This document shows positions 33,699 through 41,762 of a stretch of 48,858 bases of DNA, piece after piece. Numbering within the stretch: position 1 is the first letter of the stretch; every line of letters begins with the position of its first letter. The DNA comes from Bacillota bacterium (lineage in GTDB: Bacteria; Bacillota; Bacilli; Paenibacillales; Paenibacillaceae), in NCBI GenBank assembly GCA_023433615.1, contig JAEZCJ010000111.1, positions 1 to 48,858 on the forward strand, in the 5' to 3' direction. Position numbers and translations under genes: made by a program. The notes under the pieces were generated by a model, which was given only the letters and a program-made list of their open reading frames with translations, did no database searches and had not been told where the DNA came from.

Positions 33699-36137
33699 AT
33701 GAGCAAGAACCAGAACAAGTCACTAGCGATCCAAGAATTTTCGGTTTTTCACTGGATATCGATATTTTTTATTTCCATATTTGTTTTATTTTTCCAATAC
33801 AATCGCGCACTGTTTAACAGTTTCACTTATGATTTTGAATTACCAATTTATGAAGCGATGCTCTTCTTTTTCTCTATTTCCCTCTTAGCAGTTGTGCATC
33901 TAGCGAGAGTATGGAATACTAGTAGCTTACAAGTTGCTCTGTCAGTGTATATATTGCTTATTCCTTTCGTATACTGGCTATCTTCGTTCCAGGCAGTCGC
34001 GACTCACAATGCGCAACTCATGACTTTCATTAACGTAATGTACTCTCTGTTATTCATCCTGGGCCTCTACCTAGCAACAACTCAAGCATCAGTTAGAGTA
34101 TTCGAATATATTTTATACATCTCCGGATATTCTGTCGTCGTCTACGGACTAATCAACATGTTCGGACAAATTTACAACTCCGATGCCCTTTGGTTCACAA
34201 GCGGCGACTATCGTCTGGCATCCATTTTTCAATATTCAAATACCTATGCCGGATATCTGCTTGCTCTATTCTTATGTGCCTTATACGGGGCAACCAATTC
34301 CAAACGTCGATCTGAGGCAGTTATACACGCATTCATGTTGGTGCCGATTTTCATTTCCTTTATGTTGACATACTCACGGGGGGCACTTGTATTTGTACCT
34401 CTTCTAATGTTTATAATTTTATTGCTTCTTCGTCTTGAAAGACAAATCACTTATTTAGTCGGGCTAATACTTACGCTAGGCGTTTCATTCGCAATACTCG
34501 GCTTTATTACGAGAAGATACATAGCAATTGCTCAGCTTGTGCAACCGAAGCAACAAGGGGCTGCAGGCACCACGATTTCATTGTGGGATCCATTGGCAAT
34601 TCAAGGCTGGGCCGTGCTAATGGCGTCATCTGTGATCCTCGCATTCTTAATCTACTTGATGAACAAGAGATTCGATTGGCTTTCCGGTATTGTCGCGAAG
34701 TGGCGCGATCGTCGATTCTCCTTCTTCTATGTGCCTGGAACGCTTGTCATTGGTACTATCGGCATCGGACTGGCGCTGCTATCGGGTATAGCTTCGAGCA
34801 TTCTGCCATCGAGCATCGCTACACGACTTGCCAATATCAACTTCCAGCAGCATAGCGTACTCGAGCGCCAAACCTTCTATGTAGACGCCATGAAGGTGGT
34901 CTCGGACTACCCATTGCTTGGAGCTGGCGGCGGCGCGTGGAGCGCTCTCTATGAGAACTATCAGAACAACCCGTATATCAGCCGACAAGCACACAGTTAT
35001 TTCATTCAAACACTTGTCGAGGTAGGCTGGATTGGCTTCATTGTATTGGTTGCATTACTCGCATTTATTTTCTTTATCTATCTCCGTAGCTATTGGAGCC
35101 GGAGACAGGAGCAGCCGCAGCACTTTATCTTTTTCATCTTCGCATTAGCCATCTTGGCGCATAGTACGATCGATTTTGATTTGAGTTACGTATATCTAGG
35201 CAGCATTCTGTTCTTATACCTCGGCGTAATGTCGGCTATCTATAGACAAGAAATTAAAATCCGTAATTGGACAATCATCACTCAATCGAAATGGCGCCTT
35301 CTATACCCTGGACTATTTGCAGTTTTAGCCTTAACGATGCTATTCCAAGTCTCTCAAGAATTCGCCGGATACCATCAGTATCGCAAGGCAGTCGACATGG
35401 CAGTTAGAGGCGAGAACACTTTGGATAGACTGATCCCAGAACTTGATAAGGCCATTGCCAGCAGTCCGACTCATCCCGCTTATCAACACATGAAAGCAGA
35501 TTGGCTAAGCCAAGCATACCGACAGACTGGCAATCAAGAATATGCATCTCAAGCACAAGCTGTTCTTGCCGCGATCAAACCTGCCGATTCATATAACCGA
35601 CTGATTATTCTGGCGGAATACCGCAACCATAAAGACTTACAGGAGTATAATGAAATGATCGCTTCTTTGGAGGAAGGGATTACCAAATTCCAATGGGACA
35701 TTAACTTTTACGAGGCTGCAATCATGGAATACGCGGTTCAAGGCCAGTCTGTCGAACCTTCTGATCCAGCTGCTGCAGAAAATTACTGGAGACGTGGACT
35801 GGAACTTTACGGCATAGTATTGGACCGCATGCAGCAGCTCGAGAATCTGCCGGAGGAACAATTACAAGGCCGAGCATTTGAGATAACTCCATTTATTCGT
35901 CAAGCGGTGGGGCAAATCCATTACGGGATGGAGCAGTACCAGGATGCCATTTCGATCTTGCAGCCTTTGACAGGAAGTGACTTGGGAGATCTGTATAATC
36001 GCATCGGCATTCGATATTATCTCGCATCCCTGAAGGCTATCGGACAAAATGATACAAATCTCGAGCAACTATTGATATCAAGCGACCAAAATGAGAGAAT
36101 GTATTTGGACTCGCTCTATCAAACTTCCGATAATTGA
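33699..36137 (+). CDS. O-antigen ligase-like membrane protein with TPR-like tail (candidate S-layer glycan ligase)
   Basis: The 812-residue protein has about 12 hydrophobic segments over residues 18-540. It contains the Wzy_C/WaaL-type outer region with DAMKVVSDYPLLGAGGGAWS (about 395-414) and SRQAHSYFIQTLVEVGWIG (about 428-446), whose His lies where WaaL ligases need one. The last 250 residues are soluble, helical and TPR-like (paired helices with A/Y/L spacing). In Geobacillus and Paenibacillus S-layer clusters such a ligase moves the finished glycan to the S-layer protein. The SLH-protein gene follows directly on the same strand. The 5' part is AT-rich like the operon, and the 3' part is GC-richer. 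A Wzy polymerase role is the alternative. Confidence 0.83.
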   Translation: MSKNQNKSLAIQEFSVFHWISIFFISIFVLFFQYNRALFNSFTYDFELPIYEAMLFFFSISLLAVVHLARVWNTSSLQVALSVYILLIPFVYWLSSFQAVATHNAQLMTFINVMYSLLFILGLYLATTQASVRVFEYILYISGYSVVVYGLINMFGQIYNSDALWFTSGDYRLASIFQYSNTYAGYLLALFLCALYGATNSKRRSEAVIHAFMLVPIFISFMLTYSRGALVFVPLLMFIILLLLRLERQITYLVGLILTLGVSFAILGFITRRYIAIAQLVQPKQQGAAGTTISLWDPLAIQGWAVLMASSVILAFLIYLMNKRFDWLSGIVAKWRDRRFSFFYVPGTLVIGTIGIGLALLSGIASSILPSSIATRLANINFQQHSVLERQTFYVDAMKVVSDYPLLGAGGGAWSALYENYQNNPYISRQAHSYFIQTLVEVGWIGFIVLVALLAFIFFIYLRSYWSRRQEQPQHFIFFIFALAILAHSTIDFDLSYVYLGSILFLYLGVMSAIYRQEIKIRNWTIITQSKWRLLYPGLFAVLALTMLFQVSQEFAGYHQYRKAVDMAVRGENTLDRLIPELDKAIASSPTHPAYQHMKADWLSQAYRQTGNQEYASQAQAVLAAIKPADSYNRLIILAEYRNHKDLQEYNEMIASLEEGITKFQWDINFYEAAIMEYAVQGQSVEPSDPAAAENYWRRGLELYGIVLDRMQQLENLPEEQLQGRAFEITPFIRQAVGQIHYGMEQYQDAISILQPLTGSDLGDLYNRIGIRYYLASLKAIGQNDTNLEQLLISSDQNERMYLDSLYQTSDN

Positions 36138-36177
36138 CAATTTTCGATATATTTTTTTAGCAGTTAATACTTTCCAC

Positions 36178-36206
36178 TTCCTTTACGGCGATTCCTACAC
36201 TATAAT
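36178..36206 (+). promoter_or_regulatory. Putative promoter of the SLH-protein gene
   Basis: A perfect TATAAT lies at 36201-36206, with a weak -35 (TTCCTT, 36178-36183) 17 bases upstream. It is followed by a leader of about 40 bases and the very strong ribosome-binding site AAAGGAGGTG (36236-36245). A stronger -35-like TTGACA occurs at 36134-36139 but has no matching -10. Confidence 0.55.
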
Positions 36207-36249
36207 AGATTAGCAGATTGTCTTATTTTGCCATGAAAGGAGGTGAAAA

Positions 36250-37842
36250 TTGAAAATGAAAGCATTAATCAAACGCAAAACAGCCGGACTTATCGCTATG
36301 ATGATGATTGCATCGATGCTGGTTCCGATCGTCGCTTATGCTGGAGCATGGTTCACGGGAGTGACCTACAATGCCTCGAACGACACGGTTACCGGTAAGG
36401 TGTATGTTGCTCAGAACGTCTACGACGCACTGACTGACAATTCGAAAGTAGCGATTACGGTATATGGACCGAACGGCATTACGTCGACTGTTTATGCTAC
36501 ATACGTAACATATGCAGGCGCTGCCGCAGGCCATTATTATTACGATTTCTCCGTTAGCGGTGCGGCTTACAGCACGTACTTCCCAGGCTCGCTCAGGTAT
36601 TACTATCCTGATTCCGTAGCCGCAGATACGTACGAGGAAGTTGCTCTTCCGACGAGAAACGTAAGTGGTCCAATCTTCTTCGGTGGTGGTGGCAACACAA
36701 GTGCAGACATTTCTGTAGGTGCTGACGGCGCGGTAAGCGCTAACGACCTCAAGAATGCTCTGGCTGACGGTTCCGCTACGATCGCAATCTCCGGCAACCA
36801 AGCTCACCTGCCTGCATCCGCTCTGACGGCTGACGGCAAGGTAACGATCGTTGCAGCAGGCGCGTCCTACACGCTGCCTACGAGCGAACTGAACTTGGCG
36901 GAGCTTGCGAAGGAACTGGGTGTTGAAGTCGATGGTCTGACGATTACGGTAACGGTTGATGTTCTGACTGGCGAAGCGAAGACGAAAGTCGAAGCTGCAG
37001 CTACGAACGCAGGCGCTAAAGTAGTCGGCGGTGTCGTCGATTTCAAAGTCGAAGCCGTTGCGGGCGACAAAAAGGTTGAAGTGAATAACTTCAAAAATTA
37101 TGTCGAACGTACGATCGACGTTACTACCAGCTCCAACCCGGTTGGCGTACTCTACGATCCGGCAACGGGCAAGTTCAGCTTCGTTCCTGCTACGTTCAGC
37201 TCTGTCGACGGCAAAACTGTCGCAACGCTGAAGCGGAATGGCAACTCGATCTACACGGTAATCGAAACAGGCTCCAAGTCCTTCGCGGACCTGGCTGATC
37301 ACTGGGCGAAGAACGATGTAGAGAAGTTGGCTGGTAACTTTATCGTAGAAGGTACAGGCGCTGACAAGTTCGAGCCTACGCGTGCAATTACCCGCGCTGA
37401 ATTCGCGGCTATGATCGCTCGTGCACTCGGCCTGTCGACGTCCGCAACGACGGATAAGTTCTCCGACGTGGATTCGTCCGCTTGGTATGCAGGCGCAGTA
37501 GCAGCAGCTGCTAACGCAGGCATCGTCAACGGCGACACGGCTGGAACGTTCCGTCCGAGCGCAGTCATCACTCGTCAAGAACTGGCAGCAATGGTGGTAC
37601 GTGCGAGCAAATTCGCAGGTAAAGAAGTCACGCTGACGGATGCGCAAGTATCCGAAGCGCTGGCAGCTTACTCCGATGCTGACAAGCTTGGCTGGGCGAA
37701 AGCGGAAGTTGCAGCAGCAATAAGCGCTGGTATCGTTAAGGGTCAATCCGCTACTTCGGTAGCGCCACTGGCTACTTCGAACCGTGCTGAAGCCGCTACA
37801 ATGGTAATCCGTTTGCTGGGCAACGTTGGATTCCTCAACTAA
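36250..37842 (+). CDS. Secreted SLH-domain surface protein (candidate S-layer glycoprotein)
   Basis: The protein has 530 residues: signal peptide (basic start, hydrophobic core, likely cut after AYA at residue 31), a beta-rich domain with twelve Tyr between residues 82 and 128, a Gly-rich turn (FFGGGGNTS), beta regions, and three C-terminal SLH domains (about 342-395, 400-455, 470-525) that would bind pyruvylated cell-wall polymer. The TTG start is favoured over the ATG two codons on: TTG lies six bases after AGGAGG, ATG lies twelve. Composition is Ala/Val/Thr-rich and codon use is narrow, as in highly expressed genes. It is shorter than most S-layer proteins. Being glycosylated by the adjacent system is inference. 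Confidence 0.85.
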   Translation: MKMKALIKRKTAGLIAMMMIASMLVPIVAYAGAWFTGVTYNASNDTVTGKVYVAQNVYDALTDNSKVAITVYGPNGITSTVYATYVTYAGAAAGHYYYDFSVSGAAYSTYFPGSLRYYYPDSVAADTYEEVALPTRNVSGPIFFGGGGNTSADISVGADGAVSANDLKNALADGSATIAISGNQAHLPASALTADGKVTIVAAGASYTLPTSELNLAELAKELGVEVDGLTITVTVDVLTGEAKTKVEAAATNAGAKVVGGVVDFKVEAVAGDKKVEVNNFKNYVERTIDVTTSSNPVGVLYDPATGKFSFVPATFSSVDGKTVATLKRNGNSIYTVIETGSKSFADLADHWAKNDVEKLAGNFIVEGTGADKFEPTRAITRAEFAAMIARALGLSTSATTDKFSDVDSSAWYAGAVAAAANAGIVNGDTAGTFRPSAVITRQELAAMVVRASKFAGKEVTLTDAQVSEALAAYSDADKLGWAKAEVAAAISAGIVKGQSATSVAPLATSNRAEAATMVIRLLGNVGFLN

Positions 37843-37854
37843 TCCAATGACAGA

Positions 37855-37878
37855 AGAGACCCCTCGGGGTCTCTTTTT
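37855..37878 (+). terminator. Rho-independent terminator of the SLH-protein gene
   Basis: AGAGACCCC (37855-37863) pairs with GGGGTCTCT (37866-37874) around a two-base loop, followed by TTTTT. It lies 12 bases after the stop codon. Confidence 0.92.
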
Positions 37879-37900
37879 GTATGCTCTTATACCAACAAGC

Positions 37901-37944
37901 AAGAGCCCCGTATCGGCCGCTATTGGCGGTGATACGGGGCTCTT
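37901..37944. terminator. Long hairpin between convergent SLH-protein and glnS genes
   Basis: Fourteen paired bases (AAGAGCCCCGTATC with its exact complement) enclose a 16-base loop. T runs on either side are short. It probably ends glnS transcription (minus strand) and backs up the terminator of the SLH gene. Confidence 0.7.
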
Positions 37945-37972
37945 ATCGTTGCTAGCCCAACATTCCCAATTA

Positions 37973-39640
37973 TTAACCCTTCACATCGAACGAACTCTTC
38001 AGCGACACGATCCGATTGAACACCGGCTTGCCTGGCTCCGACAACCGCGGGTCTACGTTAAAGTAGCCGTGGCGGAAGAACTGGAACTTGTCATGCCCCG
38101 CCGCTTCGCGCATGCCGGGCTCGACGAAGCCGTGCAGCACTTCCAGCGAGTTCGGGTTGATGCACGCGAGGAACGGCTTGCCCTCGTCATCCGCCTCATC
38201 GGTGATCAGCGGTTCATACAAGCGGTACTCCGCCGGCACGGCCTGCGTCGCCTCGACCCAATGAATCGTGCCCTTGACCTTGCGGCCGGTGAAGCCGGTA
38301 CCGCTCTTCGTCTCGGGATCGTACGTGCAGCGCAGCTCGATGACGTTGCCGTCCGCGTCCTTCACGACCTCTTCGCACTTGATGAAGTACGCATGTTTCA
38401 GCCGTACTTCATTGCCGGGGAACAGGCGGTGGTACTTCGGCGGCGGGTTCTCCATGAAATCGTCCTGCTCGATGTACAGCTCCCGGCCGAACGGAATCAT
38501 CCGCGTCCCCATGGACTCGTTCTCGGCGTTATTTTCGGCCTCGAGCATCTCGACCTGCCCTTCCGGATAGTTCGTGATGACGACTTTGAGCGGCTGCACC
38601 ACGGCCATCGTGCGGAGCGCCTTCATCTTCAGATCCTCGCGGATAAAATGCTCCAGCATCTTCTCGTCCACGACGCTGTAAGCGCGGGCAACCCCGATCT
38701 CGCGGCAGAACGTCCGGATCGCCTCCGGCGTATAGCCCTTGCGGCGCAAGCCACTGATCGTCGGCATGCGCGGGTCGTCCCAACCGTCGACGACGCCCTC
38801 GTCCACCAACTGCTTCAGCTTGCGTTTGCTCATGACGGTATTCGTCACGTTGAGCCGCGCGAACTCGTACTGATGCGGCGTCGCTTCCATCTCGCATTCG
38901 GCGATGGCCCAGTCGTACAGCGGGCGATGGTCCTCGAATTCGAGCGTACAGATCGAATGCGTCACGCCCTCGATCGCGTCGCTGAGCGGATGCGCGTAAT
39001 CATACATAGGGTAGATGCACCATTCATCGCCTGTGCGATGATGATGCGCGTGCGCGATGCGGTACAAGACGGGATCGCGCAGCGTAATATTCGGCGACGC
39101 CATGTCGATCTTGGCACGCAGCACGCGCTCGCCGTCCTTGAACTCGCCTGCGCGCATGCGCGCGAACAGATCGAGATTCTCTTCCACGCTGCGGTCGCGA
39201 TAGGGGCTGTTCTTGCCCGGCTGCGTCAACGTGCCGCGCAGCTCGCGCATCTCGTCGGGCGTCAGGTCGCACACGTACGCCTTGCCCTTCCGAATCAACA
39301 GCACGGCTCGCGCATACAGCTCCTCGAAATAGTCGGAAGCGAACCGCAGCTCCTCCCAATCGAACCCGAGCCAGCGCACGTCTTCTTGGATCGATTCGAC
39401 GTACTCCGTATCTTCCTTCACCGGGTTCGTGTCGTCGAAGCGCAGATTCGTGCGTCCCTTGAACTCGTCGGCGAGCTCGAAGTTGAGGCAGATCGACTTG
39501 GCATGTCCGATATGGAGGTAGCCGTTGGGCTCCGGCGGGAAGCGCGTAATGACGGTCTCCACCTTGCCCGCCTGCAGATCATTCACCACAATATTACGAA
39601 TGAAGTTCGAAGAAGATGCTTGTGTTTCCACGGCGACCAT
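37973..39640 (-). CDS. glnS: Glutaminyl-tRNA synthetase
   Basis: The 555-residue class I synthetase charges tRNA-Gln directly. It has PPEPNGYLHIGHAKS (HIGH at 43-46), FDDTNPVKED, YDYAHPLSDAIEGVTHS, VMSKRKLKQLV (KMSKS-like) and a complete anticodon-binding C-terminus, the full bacterial GlnRS layout. Most Bacilli lack GlnRS and use the amidotransferase route, though some Paenibacillaceae have it. AGGAAAGG abuts the ATG, so the in-frame GTG at codon 4 (39631) may be the start used. Confidence 0.95.
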   Translation of the reverse strand: MVAVETQASSSNFIRNIVVNDLQAGKVETVITRFPPEPNGYLHIGHAKSICLNFELADEFKGRTNLRFDDTNPVKEDTEYVESIQEDVRWLGFDWEELRFASDYFEELYARAVLLIRKGKAYVCDLTPDEMRELRGTLTQPGKNSPYRDRSVEENLDLFARMRAGEFKDGERVLRAKIDMASPNITLRDPVLYRIAHAHHHRTGDEWCIYPMYDYAHPLSDAIEGVTHSICTLEFEDHRPLYDWAIAECEMEATPHQYEFARLNVTNTVMSKRKLKQLVDEGVVDGWDDPRMPTISGLRRKGYTPEAIRTFCREIGVARAYSVVDEKMLEHFIREDLKMKALRTMAVVQPLKVVITNYPEGQVEMLEAENNAENESMGTRMIPFGRELYIEQDDFMENPPPKYHRLFPGNEVRLKHAYFIKCEEVVKDADGNVIELRCTYDPETKSGTGFTGRKVKGTIHWVEATQAVPAEYRLYEPLITDEADDEGKPFLACINPNSLEVLHGFVEPGMREAAGHDKFQFFRHGYFNVDPRLSEPGKPVFNRIVSLKSSFDVKG

Positions 39641-39796
39641 CCTTTCCTATCTGCTCATAATTATCCTCCTATCATACACAAAACCCGCGCAAAATATAAG
39701 ACCCCGCCGATACAAGCCATCAATCATTATCGGCCATTCTGGTTAATACTAGGGTATACGCATTCGCGCTTCGCGCCTAAGGGAGGTATGCTCGTT

Positions 39797-40189
39797 ATGA
39801 AGGTACAATGGATCACCCTCGCAGCCTTGCTGTTCGCGCTTATTACGGGCGTCTTCGCGGTCATCAACGTCGATCCCGTGCTCGTCGATTTCCTGTTCGT
39901 CCAGACGGAGACGCCGCTCATCCTCGTCATCCTCGCCTCCGCGCTGCTCGGCGGCCTAATGGTCGGCCTATTCGGCATCGTGCGCCAATACCGCATGCAG
40001 CGCCGCATCAAGACGCTCGAGAAGCAGCTCGCGCTTGCGACCCCGCCGGACGAAGAAGGCGGCACGATCGTGACCGTGTTCGACGACAACACCGGCACAA
40101 TGCGGGGCACGGCGGGCGGCAATGGCGACAGTTCCCGCGACCGAGACGCCGCAGCAGCCGAAGAAGCCCCGTCACCTCGAGTTCACTGA
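39797..40189 (+). CDS. LapA-family membrane protein (DUF1049)
   Basis: The 130-residue protein has two N-terminal membrane segments (about 5-25 and 42-63) with the family pattern FAVINVDPVLVDFLF and SALLGGLMVGLFG, then a short helix and a polar, acidic, low-complexity tail. GGGAGG ten bases upstream sets the start; an ATG three codons earlier is too close to the ribosome-binding site. Function in Firmicutes is unknown. It is convergent with the sodium symporter gene. Confidence 0.8.
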   Translation: MKVQWITLAALLFALITGVFAVINVDPVLVDFLFVQTETPLILVILASALLGGLMVGLFGIVRQYRMQRRIKTLEKQLALATPPDEEGGTIVTVFDDNTGTMRGTAGGNGDSSRDRDAAAAEEAPSPRVH

Positions 40190-40201
40190 GCACGACGTCG
40201 A

Positions 40202-40238
40202 AGAGCCCTCACGCTGCACGCTGCATGCGGAGGGCTCT
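40202..40238. terminator. Hairpin between LapA-like and sodium symporter genes
   Basis: AGAGCCCTC (40202-40210) pairs with GAGGGCTCT (40230-40238) around a 19-base loop. It lacks a good T run on either strand, so termination is possible but not certain. Confidence 0.5.
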
Positions 40239-40255
40239 CGCTATGTCATTACCAT

Positions 40256-41674
40256 TCAGAATCGCAAGATCCCCGAGAAATACAGGAACACGAGCACGAT
40301 CAGCACCGGCGCCACATAACGCAGCATGAACACCCACAGCCGGAACCACCATGCCGACAGCCCCGCCTCATCGCCCGCTTGCTTCCACACATAACCCGCG
40401 AAGATCGTTACCGCAAGCCCGCCTAACGGCAAAATCACATTCGACGACAAGAAGTCCATCCAATCGAAGAACGAGCGCCCTCCCCAATGCAGCCCTTCCG
40501 CCGCATTGCCCGCAGACAGCGCGGATGGCAGACCGACGAGGAAACACACGATCCCGGTGATAGCCGCCGCCTTCGTCCGGGACAGCTTGAATCGCTCGCG
40601 CACGAACGCGACCGGCACTTCGAGGATCGAGACGGCTGACGTCAGCGCCGCGATCGCGAGCAAGATGAAGAACAAGCCGCCGATGAAAGCGCCGAATGGC
40701 ATGGCGGAGAAGGCCGCTGGCAGCGCCATGAACACCAGACCCGCGCCCTCCGTCGGCTCGATGCCGAACACGAACGTCGTGGGGAAAATAATCAGCCCCG
40801 CAAGCAGCGCATACAGCAGATCGCCCCCGGCGATCGCGATCGTCGCCGTGCCGAGCGATTGGGACTTCTCTACATAGGCCCCGTAAGTCAGCATCGTGCC
40901 CATGCCGAGCGACAGCGAGAAGAACGCATGGCCGAGCGCGGCGACGACCGACTCCGCCGTCAGCTTCGAGAAGTCGGGCCGCAGGAAGAAGGACACGCCT
41001 TCGCCCGCTCCCTCCAGCGTCAGCGCGCGTACGGCCAGCACGAGGAGCAGAATGACGAGTCCGGGGATAAGGATCTTATTGAAGCGTTCAATGCCCGACG
41101 ACACGCCGCCCGCCACGACCGCTGCGGTGAGCACCATGACCAGCCCCTGCCATCCGACCGGCAGCCAGCTGCCGATGAAGGCGAAGAAGGTTCCCGCGTA
41201 ATCCGTATTCGCGAACAGGCTGCCGCCGAGCGAGATCATCGCGTAATGCAGCGTCCAGCCGGCCACGACTGCATAATAGGACATGATGACGAATGCGCCG
41301 ACGATCGAGAGGAATCCGAAGCCGCCCCAGAGCTTGCTCCCGCCGAGCCGTCGCATCGACGTGAACGGGCTGCCTCGCCCAGCGCGGCCGATTGCCAATT
41401 CCGCTAGCAGTACCGGAATGCCGATCGCGAGCAGGCAGATCGTGAACATGAGGAAGAATGCCGCACCGCCGTATTTGCCGGTGATGTAGGGGAACTTCCA
41501 CATGTTGCCGAGCCCGACCGAACTGCCGATCGCGGCCAGGATGAAGCCCAGCGAAGAGAAGCGCTCCCCCGTGCCCCGCTGCGCATACAGCCCTCCCACT
41601 TGTCCCTGCCCTAGCCCCTGGCCCTCTTGATCGCTGCCGCCGCTATCCCCGCCCCCGCCGTACTTGCCTGCCAT
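40256..41674 (-). CDS. Sodium-dependent transporter, neurotransmitter:sodium symporter family
   Basis: The 472-residue protein has 11-12 membrane segments. The family signature FILAAIGSSVGLGNMWKFPYITGKYGGAAF follows a Gly/Gln-rich N-terminus of about 30 residues. GMGTMLTYGAYVEKS is the helix that binds sodium. It probably imports an amino acid with sodium, as LeuT or TnaT do. The start with GAGGTG six bases upstream is preferred over a GTG three codons earlier. It stands alone between the LapA-like gene and ugd. Confidence 0.9.
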   Translation of the reverse strand: MAGKYGGGGDSGGSDQEGQGLGQGQVGGLYAQRGTGERFSSLGFILAAIGSSVGLGNMWKFPYITGKYGGAAFFLMFTICLLAIGIPVLLAELAIGRAGRGSPFTSMRRLGGSKLWGGFGFLSIVGAFVIMSYYAVVAGWTLHYAMISLGGSLFANTDYAGTFFAFIGSWLPVGWQGLVMVLTAAVVAGGVSSGIERFNKILIPGLVILLLVLAVRALTLEGAGEGVSFFLRPDFSKLTAESVVAALGHAFFSLSLGMGTMLTYGAYVEKSQSLGTATIAIAGGDLLYALLAGLIIFPTTFVFGIEPTEGAGLVFMALPAAFSAMPFGAFIGGLFFILLAIAALTSAVSILEVPVAFVRERFKLSRTKAAAITGIVCFLVGLPSALSAGNAAEGLHWGGRSFFDWMDFLSSNVILPLGGLAVTIFAGYVWKQAGDEAGLSAWWFRLWVFMLRYVAPVLIVLVFLYFSGILRF

Positions 41675-41762
41675 GCTGCTCACCTCGCGGACAAATTGTA
41701 TGCCCTATTATTCCTCGCGAGGATGATGCTATGCGCATATGGCCGGTCGCTTAGCCAGCTAT

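Noticed and set aside
36265..37902. A 545-codon minus-strand frame opposite the SLH-protein gene
   Set aside because: Its composition (Arg, Cys, Ser-rich) mirrors the biased codons of the SLH gene, and it crosses that gene's terminator.
37826..39790. A long plus-strand frame opposite glnS that runs into the LapA-like gene
   Set aside because: The part opposite glnS is Arg/His-rich with no domain; only the last 130 codons, with their own ribosome-binding site, form a real gene.
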